Source: Rhodosorus marinus
Taxonomy: Eukaryota > Rhodophyta > Stylonematophyceae > Stylonematales > Stylonemataceae
DNA: 64,000 bases
Direction of reading: 5' to 3'
Assembly (NCBI GenBank): GCA_029953675.1
Contig: JAMWBK010000002.1
Span: 2,852,001 to 2,916,000, forward strand
The notes under the pieces are model-generated. The model was not told where the DNA came from. It did no database searches and saw nothing but the letters and a program-made list of their open reading frames with translations. Shown here piece by piece: positions 45,606-61,075 of the stretch (the first letter of the stretch is position 1; every line of letters starts with the position of its first letter). A program made the translations under genes and the position numbers.

Positions 45606-46922
45606 AGGCTTTCAAAACTGAAGCCAATTCCTAGGCATCAGTCAGGCTATCTGCTTCAAAATATGCTGAGACTAGAATCAAAAGTCTCCTTCCCAACTCA
45701 GCTTCAACCACATCCGAGTCTTAAAAGTGCCGATTCAGATCTCCACGACCGGAGGATCGCCTTGAAGTAATTCAATCATTATATCGCGAAATTAATCAAA
45801 TTAGTGAATATCTAGTCAATTTAAATTCTTGAATTGTATTTTTCTATTTTTGGAGTTCGTTCTTGATTGATGTTGAACCGTTTGTGCTTTAGTACGAATC
45901 GTACGTGGTGAGTTTTTCTTTTCGGGGCCAGCTGCTTTGTGCTCTGCTGAAGTTCATTTCTTCTTGGGCTTATTATATTATTTCGGCCTAGAAACTTCCA
46001 TTGTATGCTCCTCTTAAAAGATCCGATCCCCCCGCTTTTGATTTCTGATATGAAAGCGATGAGTATTGCTCTACGCAAGAATCTATGCAAACAAATTCCC
46101 TAAACACCCCTTGTTCCTTCCAACCGAGCCGTTCCTCGTGCCTTTGAGTAGCTGGTACTCCAAGAGATCTGTTGAGAAGCGCAACCCTTTTAGGACAGAA
46201 TTGTATGCGGCTCAAGCGGTTTGGATGCGTACCAGCCCGCGCCCCGTTCATGGATAGACAGGCTGACGGTCTGTTGTAGAGCACACAAATTTCGAGGAGA
46301 ACCCCCAAGACAGTTCAGCCATATCTCGGCTGCAACGCGCATCAGCGAGGTCTTCAGTCGTGTACGATCCGTTGACATGTCACTCGAGAATCTATCCTGA
46401 CGCCTGCCCAGCACGGGCTTGGAAAGAAATCAATCGAGAACTCTTGCGTCGCTCTATTTCGATTTCACATCCAGTAGCAATATCTGGTATGGCACAATCT
46501 CTCTTCCTTCAGTACAGATGCATGGGGTTGGGCGAGAAGCCCTTTGCGACAAGAAGCTGATCGAATAGCTCCACACCCAGGTATCACGGTGTATTCCTGC
46601 TCCTGCTCGGACGTTGCCTCCAGAATCCCCGATTCTCTGCAGATTTTCACAGTCCTATGCTTAGTTTGCTTTCGCACACCAGTCCATGCTCGTTTGGATG
46701 AACAGTATGGAGTGTTTGGGTTCCAAAGCAGCCAAAGCGGCACCCGTCTCCTCTGTCTCCATAAGAGGAGAAGAATACATCAATTTCTGTCGGGACTAGA
46801 TCATTGCGGCTGTTCTGAGACGGAAGCTTCATGAGGTGGTTTTCTTTCTCTACCGAACCTGTTCTTGCAAGATTGGTGGGGCGTAAGGATTAACAAGGAT
46901 TTTCGAGCGCGATTTTCTGGTG
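45606..46922. other. Intergenic with possible coding relics
   Basis: AT-rich at 45770-46000. On the minus strand at about 46660-46850, coding-like pieces occur in different frames (MKLPSQNSRNDLVPTEIDVF; TGAALAALEPKHSILFIQTS) without a coherent splice pattern. No family recognised. The last 100 bp are the promoter side of the desulfhydrase gene. Confidence 0.35.
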
Positions 46923-48406
46923 ATGAGATCGATTGGAAGTGATTTCTGCGGATTTCTGAGCTCATTTGAGTGGCGTGGGCTGGGTCGTCGCGATCTGGTT
47001 TGTGCGAGGATGAATATCCACCCCCGAGTGCTCGAATATGAGGTCCCAGAATTTGCTTCTCGATTGAAAGATAAAGCTCCCCCGACGAAGTTGGTCCTGG
47101 CGATGGTTCCGACTCCGATCCAGAGGTTCAGAATGCCCGAGGAGATCGATGGGTTCGAGATATTTGTCAAGAGAGACGACATGACTGGCTCGACTCTGTC
47201 CGGAAACAAAATTCGGAAGCTAGAGTTTATTCTTGCTGATGCCCTCGAGAAAAAGGCTGACACCATAGTTACATGCGGAGGTACCCGAACCCTTGTCATA
47301 TATTCTAAACCATTGAGAAACCAGTAGTGCACTCACCTGACGACCGGAATCACGTCGTCTACAGGGATTCAATCCAACTTCTGTCGAATCACGGCTCTAG
47401 CTGCGAAAGAGCTCAACATGCAAACTCACGTTCTGCTCAGATCACCGACCCCATCAGACAAGCGCAGCGTGGGTAATCAGGGCAACGTATTTCTGCACAA
47501 GCTCAATGGCACGACAATGCACCTTGTGAAGAAACAGGCCTATCTCACTGGACTCCTTCCAAAGATGGAGATACTCAGTGACCAACTCTCTAGCCAGGGC
47601 CTATCACCGTACCTCATTGCCATAGGAGGATCAGATACAGTTGGACTCTGGGGCTACATCGAATGCTGGAAGGAGATGCTCGAGCAGAACGTTCCAGGTT
47701 TTATTACGGATGTTGTTGTCACCATTGGATCTGGTGGTACTGCTGCTGGACTAGCCATAGGCAACTATTTAAGTGGCTCCAAGGTACAGCAAAATTTTCA
47801 CTCCCATAGTCATAGCCCAGCCAGCACCGTCTGATCGTGCATGAGAATCATAACAGGTGAAAATGCACGCCATATCCGTGTGCGACAATGCTCAGATATT
47901 CCATGAGCATGTCAACGAAATGATAGAGTTCCTCGGGCTGTCGAACGAGACGAAATCGGAGGATATCCTAAATATTATTGACGGGTATAAAGGACGAGGC
48001 TATGCCCTAAATACAAAGGAAGAGCTAGATTTCATCAAGGCGGCTTCGGGCACTTCTGGTGTCCCAACTGACCCAGTCTATACTGGAAAAGGTAAGACAT
48101 TAGGACGACAATCCTACCTGGAATCGGCGCTTCCGCGCATCTTTTTCGAGGACAACGAAGGAATTCATCTGACGATATCAGTTGATCCCCACTGTTTGTT
48201 CTCCTTCGAATAATATCAAAACAACCAAAGCTGTGAGAGGAATGTTCGTTGAGCTTCAAAACCAGAGCCGAACTGGCCAAGGCCATTTCAGCGGTAACAA
48301 GATTCTCTTTGTACACACGGGAGGTATCTTCGGCCTCTACGACGGCCAGATCGAACCAATTCTCGGAGACTCCACAGTGAGGGTGGGCACCTTTGAGGAA
48401 GACTAG
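46923..48406 (+). CDS. D-cysteine desulfhydrase / ACC-deaminase family PLP enzyme
   Basis: Fold-type II PLP enzyme that degrades D-cysteine to pyruvate, H2S and ammonia, or opens 1-aminocyclopropane-1-carboxylate. Four exons (46923-47280, 47365-47783, 47857-48091, 48231-48406) with consistent phases give 395 residues. MVPTPIQRF and FVKRDDMTGSTLSGNKIRKL hold the PLP lysine (in SGNKIRK). Then come CGGIQSNFCRITALAAKEL (across intron 1), the phosphate-binding IGSGGTAAGLAIG, and near the C-terminus KILFVHTGGIFGLYDG. The last block is closest to plant D-cysteine desulfhydrases as I recall them. The first 30 residues (MRSIGSDFCGFLSSFEWRGL) look like an organellar leader; the Met at 47010 is an alternative start. 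Confidence 0.92.
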
Positions 48407-48414
48407 AATACTAC

Positions 48415-49131
48415 TCACGATGATGAGCTCAAAATAAACTTAAGCGAGGCAGCTAGCAACCCCATGCTGATGTGAATCATAAAGGATCTGACGAACGGAG
48501 CGAAAAAGGCTTTCAGGGTGGTTGCTGTAGCAGAGATCGAGTGAGTTCGTATTTTGACGGCACGCTCCTAGTGACGTACGTTTCGTTCTGTGATCAAGGC
48601 AGCTCGTCAGGGTCGGTTGTTGCACTCGTGCGCCAGAGTAGCGCGGCCCGGCATGCCTGATCTGTTTGAACGAGGGCTATGCACTTCGTCGAGGATTGCC
48701 GAGTACACAAACCTCTTTAAGGGCGAGCTCATCGTCGTCTGGTTCAACGCAAGCAACAATTTGCCAAGCTGGACATACGGTCTTAGGGACTCGCGGCGGA
48801 AGCTACTGCTGCCTGCTTCGTCCACAGTTGCATATACTGCCAAGCCATGAGGCTCTACCGAATGCTTGTGAAGTATTGCATAATCTCACTCTACCCAGTT
48901 GGGTAAAACTTGTTCATCAGATATTCTCCGCACCACCTTCTCATAGGATTCGCGGCTTCTGGGAAAGTTGGCGGCTTCTGGGAAAGTTGGCGGCTTCCTA
49001 GCTTGGGCTATCTCTGGAGCCACTCTAGGCAGCGTATATTTCGAGGAGTGAACGATTTTCATGGGATCTGAGTCGTCTAATGAACACTGTCCCATTCCTT
49101 TCATACTCAGAATGGCAACCGCGGCGATCAA
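48415..49131 (-). CDS. Unidentified small gene, probably multi-exon
   Basis: Minus-strand coding-like exons converge on the desulfhydrase gene. First exon about 48895-49131 (MIAAVAILSMKGMGQ..., then SRESYEKVVRRISDEQVL); middle exon about 48610-48860 (AVYATVDEAGSSSFRRESLR, LLLALNQTTMSSPLKRFVYS); last exon about 48415-48525 (FFAPFVRSFMIHISMGLLAA, stop 48415-48417). The N- and C-termini are hydrophobic, so a small organellar or membrane protein is plausible. The 19-bp tandem repeat at 48952-48997 falls in exon 1. Splice sites are tentative and no family is recognised. Confidence 0.4.
48952..48997. repeat. 19-bp tandem repeat, about 2.4 copies
   Basis: Unit GCGGCTTCTGGGAAAGTTG occurs at 48952-48970 and 48971-48989, followed by a partial third copy. 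The unit is not a multiple of three. Confidence 0.9.
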
Positions 49132-49880
49132 TAAAAATATTTGAAAATTCGTTAAATTTCAATTAGGTTTGGTACTATATAATCATCGATTCGCGTCGGG
49201 ACGGTAGGGGGGTGGGGAGGAGAGAAAGTTTTCTTGAACAATCACGATGGACTTGGAAACCTGCCTGTGACTCGTTTTGTTTCTACAATGACGGGAATTA
49301 ACAGGGTCTAGTTTCTCAAAAGCTGAATAGTTCAATCGTAGAATGGAAATCCGGTGCAAAGTAAAACCTCCGTGCCCAGGCTCTTTCCGTGCCTCGCGGA
49401 GACCGAAACGCCCGGGACAAAGTCTGTTTCCCTTGAAGCTTTTTTCCAGATCCAGACGACGGAAGGCGAAGAGTTTCTTTCACTTCCCTAGTCTATTCTC
49501 TGGTGAACTCCTTCCATTGTTTGTGTACTTTTTTTGTCGTTTGGCTTTTCTGTAGCCTCCTATTTTGGGTGCGCTTTGTTCGTCGTTGTTTAATGCGAGC
49601 ATCTCCCTTCTGAAATCAGCCATGCGAGTTTTGATTCTAACGCACTAGGAATTAGATGCTAAAATAACACTAGGATTCAGCTTCGCGCTGGCAGCGGGAC
49701 TACAAACTGATAAGGCAGTCATCGATTGGTCTTTTACTGATTTTGCGGGGGGATGATTACAATATATGTTATGGTTTAGTGGTTGCATGTCTAGGATTAC
49801 TGCACACGCAAGTTCTACTTCAGGCTCCCTGGCAACTTTTGTAGGGCTGTCAAAAGAGCCCTTCAATCGGACCATTGTGT
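49132..49880. other. Intergenic, 3' flank of phytoene desaturase
   Basis: No credible gene. AT-rich at 49130-49180 (beyond the small minus-strand gene) and again near 49740-49790. Confidence 0.5.
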
Positions 49881-53967
<4,087 letters not shown>

Positions 53968-55360
53968 TCAGTACTTGGCGCGCAAGGAGGTCGGGCGTTT
54001 GAGAGTGCATCGAATTTCCCCCTGCGGCTCATCTGTAGGGATAAATACATCGTCCTCAAACTGGATCTTGTTCTTCACGAAGGCAGGAATAGTGCAAGGT
54101 AGGAAATGGATATTGGGCAACACCATGGAAACCTTGCGATCATATCCGAGTTGCAGAAAGTCAGCCCAATGAGCCGGACAAGAGGTACAGAGCTTAGAGA
54201 CAGGGCTGATGCTAGAAATTCATATTACCTCTGATATTTCTGGCACCAGCTCCAGCATTCGATGCGCTATGAGATACTGTGTATTTTGGACACCTGGACT
54301 GTATTTCCCCATCTTCGGGTCACCAAAGAACCTGCGCGATGGATTACACGAAGATCGACAGAATCGGTAAGGTAGGGCAAAATTCTGAGCTCTGGACTCT
54401 TTTCAAGTGTCCTACCCGTCGTAGACGCAGTTTAGAAGGGTCCTGTAGATAGAGCTGTAGTCGACTTCTTGCGTCTGGGACAGCTTCCAAACCACGGACA
54501 CAGTTGTTGCCAAGATTCTCTCATCGGTGTCCGGAAGAACTGTATAACGATCCCTGTAGAACTTCTCCCATCCAGATTGGGTGGTCTTCAACACATCCAA
54601 CCTGTGCACTCGGACGAATCAGCCACTCCGAGGACTGTTAAACACCTAAACGTTGAGTTTTTGCTCACTTCTCAATTCTGCCTTCTACAGAGGTTGAAAT
54701 CCCCGAACCCAACCTCCGCATTTCCACATAACCCACATGCTCGCCTTGTCCGCCTCGAAGGAATCCATGGACGTGCTCAGATCCTATCGAGACAGACATT
54801 GTGAGCAGGTGTGAGTTTATCTAGGGCTGGTTTCGGCGTAAGACGCAGAAGAAACCGCACCATTGACAATAGCTCTCGACCATGGCTTCTCGAGAGCTTC
54901 TACCCTGACACCTGTCACAAAACTGTACTCGTCAAGGAACTTTCGGGCGAGGGTGATTCCGTACTCCTCTGGCGAATTCATGTCATCTCGTTTTGCGACC
55001 ACGTAGCAAACGTTCTTCACAGTATCCGTTGCAACTACCTTAAAAATAAGGAGGTGAAAATACCACCTTGACTTAGTAGCAACAACGCGGTCAAAAAATG
55101 GAAACTTTCCCACATCCTTCCAACCATTGTATTGTCTCCTTTCGTGAAGGACGCCTCTGTCGCTCCTTCGAGCTGAACGCCGACAACATATTCGACAAAT
55201 TCGTTTACACCATTTGGCCTTCTCCGAACCTTACCATCATTAGCACCACATCAGATAAGTCTAAAGATACGATACAGAACAACTACAGAACTCTAGGGCA
55301 CCCACACACCTTTCCGATCCTAACTTTGCGTTTCCCGTGCGAAAACGATGCCAAATCCAT
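53968..55360 (-). CDS. UOX: Urate oxidase (uricase)
   Basis: Cofactor-free oxidation of urate to 5-hydroxyisourate in purine breakdown. Seven exons (55310-55360, 55125-55229, 54861-55038, 54669-54783, 54416-54601, 54229-54331, 53968-54132) join in phase to 300 residues, the family length. Motifs: SHGKRKVRIGKVRRRPNG; GDNTMVVATDTVKN with the catalytic Thr; SPEEYGITLARKFLDEY; GSEHVHGFLRG; VLKTTQSGWEKFYRD; DERILATTVSVVWKL; KYSPGVQNTQY; and VLPNIHFLPC near the end. The C-terminus is ...TSLRAKY, not a recognisable SKL-type peroxisomal signal, so a cytosolic or other location is possible. Confidence 0.95.
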
Positions 55361-57003
55361 CTTGTCAGGTCGCTACCAGAATTTTTCAGTCAGTGATCCA
55401 ACCTAGATTATAACGCACTAGCAGATTCCCTGCAACTTTTTGCAAACGCTTGATAGATCCTTTCCTCGACGGCCCCTCCTACCCTTCCAGTGTGGAATCG
55501 CTGTTGAGCGGCTCGCTATAACCATCTCAGGACGAGCATAAGCTAAACCCTTAATCGCCGTCCCTGGAGGGGTCTGCCGTAACGATGTTCTTCAGCTACC
55601 GTGGTCGTGTGCAGGTTGTGTGTATACGGCTGATGAATCTACCAGTGGGGCCCGCCCGGATCATCACGATTCACTGCCTCATTCATCAAGATAGAGACCC
55701 TGAATGGAGGGCTCGCCAGTCTTTCCCTCTGTAGCCGAGTTACGTTAGCTGTCTTGTGTTGCGTGGCAGCGTTGGGAAGCTGCCCAGCAAAAGCGTAAGA
55801 ATACCCGGGAATTGTAAATTTGCTCGAAGAGCAGAACAGGGCCAGGTAGGAACCTAACTGGGAGGTGGTGAAATGCAAATTGTAACATCAACCTCCGGAG
55901 CGAAAATGTGACGGGCTCGGAGCGCTAAGAGGAAGCAGTGAATCCCTTTCTGGGCTGCACTAGACAATGGTACGAACTCCAGATCGAGGCTGATTCACAT
56001 GTCTTGACATCAGAACCCGCTACCTCGACCAGCGTCACCAGACAACTCGGCAAACCGACCCATTCTTAATCTCCGTTCATTTGAGTTCATCGGCTCATCT
56101 GATCTTCAGAATATTTCTATTTTACATGAGCATTGCCAGCGCAAATTCTCTAGGGTTTACTCAATACCACCGATAAAATTTTGTTTATACTTGAACCCAA
56201 ATTATAGTCTCATTGCAATGGACTCTTATGGGATAAAACTATGTCTATATTTGATCAGTAGTAGTATATTATGAAAGAAATTTATTTATTTCTTGGGAGA
56301 TTTTGAGGTGAAATCGAGCAGGGGCTTTGCACAAGCCCTGCATGCATCCCAACCTCCGCATGCAATCGCTGCTAATACATGAGCGGATAGATCCTCCTAT
56401 CTCCTCCGAGTTCCTCCGAGTTCCTCCGCTTCCCTCTCAAAGGGATCTATCGGGTTAGGCACAAAATGAACGAGGTATGAATGACAACGTCATGGCTACA
56501 ACGATGCGGACGATCGAGGAGCAGTTCCCAAAGCAGGAGTTGTGAGGAAAGTATCTCACTCCACGCTTTGATGCGGTTAGGCCCTGGAATAAGACAACCA
56601 AACCATATCCCGAGGCGCAGCCTACTGCAAAACTTGTGGACATGTGGAGCAAGATTCTCAGTGCTTGTGCGGAAGCAAAAAAAAGAGTTTGCCGCGTACT
56701 CATGGCTTTGCGAGGCCTATACACCTTTCGTCACTTCGCTGAGGAATCTATCGGAGATCTACTCCCAGACAGACAGCATCAGATCACGACTCCTTTCCCA
56801 ATGAAGTCGGGGTTGTTCCGACCATGCCTGATGGTGTCAAAGAGGGCAAGTAGGACTTCCACATGAAGCACAGGAAGAACCAGTACGAAGCTTGATGTGA
56901 AACGAAAAGGACATCCTCATATTGTTCTCTTGACCGAAGGAAAGTTTTGCTTGCCCTTCGTGACTTGAAGAGTATCGAATGCATTGTAGGAGCGGTGGAG
57001 TAG
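55361..57003. other. Intergenic; possible extra upstream exon of the next gene
   Basis: Mostly non-coding, AT-rich at 56150-56300, with a small 10-bp TTCCTCCGAG triplication near 56402-56430. A plus-strand open frame at 56581-56866 (AQPTAKLVDMWSKILSACAE, ALRGLYTFRHFAEESIGDLL) looks coding and could belong to the gene at 57004-58061 or to a separate one; a putative 39-nt intron before it is too short to trust. Confidence 0.35.
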
Positions 57004-58061
57004 ATGAACGTTGGGATTGACGCGCAGTTGGGCGATTTAAGACACTTTGAGCGGTACGTTGATCTCTTTAGAAGGAAGCATGCAATCATCTGTGTTATGA
57101 GCAGCTTTTTCATGTGGTTGGTTTCTTTTTGCTCTTGTTGTTGTTCCAGTAATGTGAGAACAAATGTCCATGAACTTCGCAGAACGCGGGGCAAATTCGT
57201 TGTAAGTTCAAATATGCTCAAGGTTCATCCTGTGGTTCGATTCCAAATCTGAGAATTATGTCCTCTAGGCCTTGTTCACTGTCCTCCTGGTGCTTTCTGT
57301 CTGTAGTGTACGTTCAGAATGCCTCAACCCCACCTAGTCTAATCCAGCACACAAAAAAAGAAAAAAGTGCGTTTCTCACAATTGGTGTGTCGGTATCCTT
57401 GCCGTGCTGATTGTTTACTGGATCAGTTTGTAGAACTCGCTACTGGAATGAAATCCTCGCAAAATCCTGCAATCTGGTATGGAAAGCACAATGCTGAATG
57501 AGTGGCTCGGCTCATCTAGCTTACAAGCACATCTGTTCCCGCTTTCCCACGCAGGATCTCAGCTTGGTTTTCTCTCGGAATTCTGCCGCTGTCGTTGTTC
57601 TTCTCTTTTGGGCTACAAGTCAACCTTACAGCGGTAAGGACAAAAACAAGTAAAGATTTCTGTCCTTCTTGACCCAACTCCTGCGGGGTTCTGCAAGAGA
57701 TGGTGTCTTCGTAACGGTTACCAGCGGAGTGCATTCTTCCATCTTTTTTCCTCGGACTGACTCTGGCACGCTGCTATTATTCACCCAGCCCGAAACGTAC
57801 GTTCGAAGGATGAATACTGCCCTCGCCCCTTTCTACATCGCTTATGATGGACAGGTTGGTTGCTGTCCTCATGATGCGCTCTCATATTTCTCAAACATGA
57901 TGATTCTAGCTTCCGGCTTTGACTTTGGGCGGGCGGGGTTGTGGTCTTAATGGTCTGTCGCATCGCCTTTCTGTGTTTGCTTGACTCTGGCATAACAGGC
58001 TGAGAAACTATTTCGTGTCGATCAGCGACCACAGGAGATAGTTGATTCCTCCTTGGAGTGA
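57004..58061 (+). CDS. Unidentified gene, 3' half well supported
   Basis: Exons 57004-57201, 57555-57633, 57700-57854 and 57999-58061 share consistent phases (0, 0, 1, 0) and clean GT/AG sites; read from the ATG at 57004 they give 164 residues. Sequence features: DAQLGDLRHFERYVDLFRRK, a Cys-rich hydrophobic patch (WLVSFCSCCCSS), NSAAVVVLLFW, then DGVFVTVTSGVHSSIFFPRT and the polar end RVDQRPQEIVDSSLE. I do not recognise the family. Coding-like sequence upstream (56581-56866) suggests the true start may be earlier. Confidence 0.5.
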
Positions 58062-58210
58062 TTCGGGTTGTAGTCATCATGTGCAGCCATGGAAGAGGTG
58101 ACCTTTCCCGCGATAACGTTTAATACTCATGTGACGTGCGATTGTTTTGAGTGTGCATCGTATTGAGCCAGCTTTGGATAACAGCCCGGCATAAATAGCA
58201 CAGCGTACTT

Positions 58211-58877
58211 TTAGGACATGTTGAACGAACCCTCCAGTTTGCTTCTGATTGCCTCAAGATTTGCAGATTCGTTTGGATCGACGCCCAACGCTCCTGACGG
58301 TATAATGGCGATTGTAAGGCCTTTCTCTACACCCAAATAATAAATAGTATCCACGGGAGACTCCTGGTAAAAAATGGATAACTAATTCTCATTAGATCAG
58401 TTCCTCTTGTCGTCTGATCAGCACAAGGGCAATATGATAGCTGCTCACCACAAGCTGGGCTTTTTTTCCAGTTCTCCACCGTTGTAAACGGTAAAACTTC
58501 GTGGCATCCGTCCGAGACTCGAAAACAGGAAATAGCTGGTTTCCCTCAACCTAGAGTATATGAAGCGGCTCGTTGTTAGGTGCAAACCTCCTCACATGTA
58601 GGAGCGAGAACAGCTACATGCACCCGCATACCTCAAGCACGAGCGGATACTCGTCGTCCTCCTTGTCACTTTCAGTCAAATACAAAAGCTTCGGAGGCTC
58701 AACGCCGTTTAAATTCCTCTTAAGTCTATCCTTCCCCTCCGACAATCCCTCACGCTGATCTTCATTATGTACCCCTCCAACCCCTTCGCTGCAAGGCACA
58801 CAACCTCTCCTCCTCCTCACGCATACATCCACCCTTGTACAGCTAGGTTTAAAAACAATGCTGGGCAGGAATGCCAT
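58211..58877 (-). CDS. DUF3110-like plastid protein
   Basis: Three exons: 58632-58877, about 58450-58550, and a last exon of about 58211-58325 (stop 58211-58213). The N-terminus MAFLPSIVFKPSCTRVDVCV with following RRRRG is transit-like. The core PPKLLYLTESDKEDDEYPLV, then EGNQLFPVFESRTDATKFYR, and after the last intron LTIAIIPSGALGVDPNESAN follow the DUF3110 pattern (a beta strand, then FE-x-x-x-DA-x-x, ending in a hydrophobic strand and a Pro-rich turn). DUF3110 proteins occur in cyanobacteria and chloroplasts; their function is unknown. The middle exon's 3' end (GTG before GTGAGC) is the best but not the only choice. An alternative Met lies at 58994. Confidence 0.6.
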
Positions 58878-60242
58878 CCTTTTTACTCTATGCTTCTCAT
58901 CCACTTCATCAGTACCCTTTCCATCCCCGACCACAATCATCCCCATCAACCTGCCAAATCCGTTCCAAAAGTATCCTCCGAAGATACGATCCAATTTCCA
59001 GATTATGAAAATTATTCTATAATAAGACTATGCAGGAAAATATATTTTATTAAGTATATTATCTGGGTCCAATGCTCATAATTTTCTTGATTAAGATCGA
59101 TATGAATCTGCACGATATTGTTTCGGATATTTGGTTTAGTCAAAGAAATTTTGACGTTTTCATTTGAAGAGGGAATGGTGTGGGAAAGGAGCTGAGTTAG
59201 AGCTGTGAATTTTTTCGCGGTTGTGAAAGGATTCGACGGCTGCAGGTTGTGGAATATGGCTGTGAAAATATCTCTTTGGGTTTAAGAAGTTTTCTGTATA
59301 TTGCTTCTGCGGCTCTTACGTGTGAAACCCGCCTTCATCAACAAACTGTAGACTATTCTTTCTCCTTTTCTTGGATGGATTTGTTCCATCAGAGCTGAGC
59401 TGCCGGGCCGAGGGAGAATGCGAAAAGAAACACATCGAAACTAGAAGACGACCTCACAAGTAAAAATTCGGTACACTGCTCGAGAACTAACAAACAAATG
59501 GGTCCTTTGACCCACCGAGATACCCAGCTGGGAAAGCATTCGGGTCTATTCACGTACCAGGAGAACCTCTGCATTTAGGCGTCTTGGACTTGTTTTCCTT
59601 TCCCAGCTCTATCCATATTGTAATGGTGGGAGCAACAAGCCGCGCAAAGTAAAAGTTACCTTTCAGTAGGTATCTTAGAATACTAATGTTTTCTTCCGAT
59701 TGCGGGACAGTCGAGGACTTTGTTAGTTTTCGAAGAAAAAAATAGTGTTTCATCCGATGCTATTGGTTCAAGCGGTCGGTGCCCGATCTGCAAAATTTCA
59801 ACGGAAAATACATTCTTGGGTGAAAAAATGATTAGAAATACAGATTTTCGGGCACCGCTGAAGCCGAAAGTTGCGTACGTGGGACTAGGACGGTGAGTAT
59901 TGGCTCTGTTGTTTAGGTAGAAGAACCCAGTGTAGAAGGGTGGCCATCTAAGCATGCGTTTAAGAATATACAATTGTCTTTGTAGTGAATAGCACCCTAT
60001 GGAGCTTGAGCTATGACCCGCAATCACGGCTTCCAACGACAGCGACGAACTCTGCTCCACCGACCAGAGTTTGTAACAAGCGTTAGGGTGAATATTTCAA
60101 AAAGGAATTCTGAACAGATCATGCGTCTAGCGTGACTAATTGACGCCATTTTGGGTCCTGAAGAGCCGGTTCAGACTTTTCGCGACGTTCATGGGCTTGC
60201 CACGCAGATTTTCGCTCACACTTCGCTCACACCGGTTCTGAG
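58878..60242. other. Intergenic, no confident gene
   Basis: AT-rich at 58990-59160. A plus-strand fragment near 59828-59893 (PLKPKVAYVGLGR, then a GTGAGT donor) looks like the first exon of a Rossmann-fold dehydrogenase, but no continuation was found. A 125-codon minus-strand frame at 59683-60060 has no recognisable features. Confidence 0.4.
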
Positions 60243-60479
60243 TCAGCCGACCGGCGCTAGGTCTGGTAATTTTCCGTTCCTCCGCAGCTGGCGTTGTCCA
60301 TATTTGACCAGATTCATGATCTCAGCGATGCTTGGCAGCTCGCGATACCCATTGGTACAGAAGTTTATGTTCATGCAAAATTATGAATCGTAGAGGAGCA
60401 GCGTTGTCCTCGATAGTATCCATTGCAGATAACGCAGGTGGCCTTCAAAAATGACCTCCGGGGCTGTTGCCTGGAGATG

Positions 60480-61075
60480 GATCATCCTTTTCTATTCTGA
60501 ATTGAACGCCTTTCCAGAAGCCCCAGTAGTTCTCCATGGGCTTCCATTGCCCCTTCGTGGTCTACGACAAACCGAAAGGAAGGACTTAACTAGAGAGTAC
60601 TAGCAGTTACAGACACGGTGGGAGACTGATCCCTCACCGGAAAGGTCCAAGCGGCAGCCCTATTCCGTCGCACGGGTTTTCCTCTGTCATCCTTAACCAA
60701 GATATCGTAGTAGATTGCTCTGCCGATTGGGTTGTGCTGTTTAGATACTGTTCTTTTCTTCCAGCCTACAGCTTCAGTGGCTTGTTCAAAGGCTTCTAGG
60801 CAGACGTGCTCCTGGGGAAAGAAGAAATTTCCTCCCAAAACTAGGTAATGCCTAGAACGACCAATCTCCAGACCTCCCCACGTCGCGACGAGAACATGCT
60901 TCCTCTCTTCGTTGATCGACTTCGATTGGGATTTTCTCTTGGAGCTCTGATCTACACTCCATCCATCCCCAAGGAGGGGATTCCTGTGCTTCTCTCCCTT
61001 CCTGAATTCGGTCCAAAAGTTGCTGTACCCGTGAGCTATTTCCGAGAAGCTGGTGGCCTGCCAAACCAGAAACAT
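60480..61075 (-). CDS. Unidentified gene, at least two exons
   Basis: Exon about 60632-61075 is open for roughly 148 codons (FSEIAHGYSNFWTEFRKGEK, then HVLVATWGGLEIGRSRHYLV, FFPQEHVCLEAFEQATEAVG, NPIGRAIYYDILVKDDRGKP) and ends TFP before a GTGAGG donor. It joins in phase 0 to about 60480-60563 (TTKGQWKPMENYWGFWKGVQ, FRIEKDDPSPGNSPG). The 3' end is not resolved; a further coding-like piece sits at about 60243-60375 (GYRELPSIAEIMNLVKYGQR). I do not recognise the product. Confidence 0.45.

Noticed and set aside
59828-59893. Exon-like KPKVAYVGLGR with a GTGAGT donor, suggesting a hydroxyacid dehydrogenase N-terminus
   Set aside because: No continuation (MG-x-P-MA block or catalytic Lys) found downstream on the plus strand.
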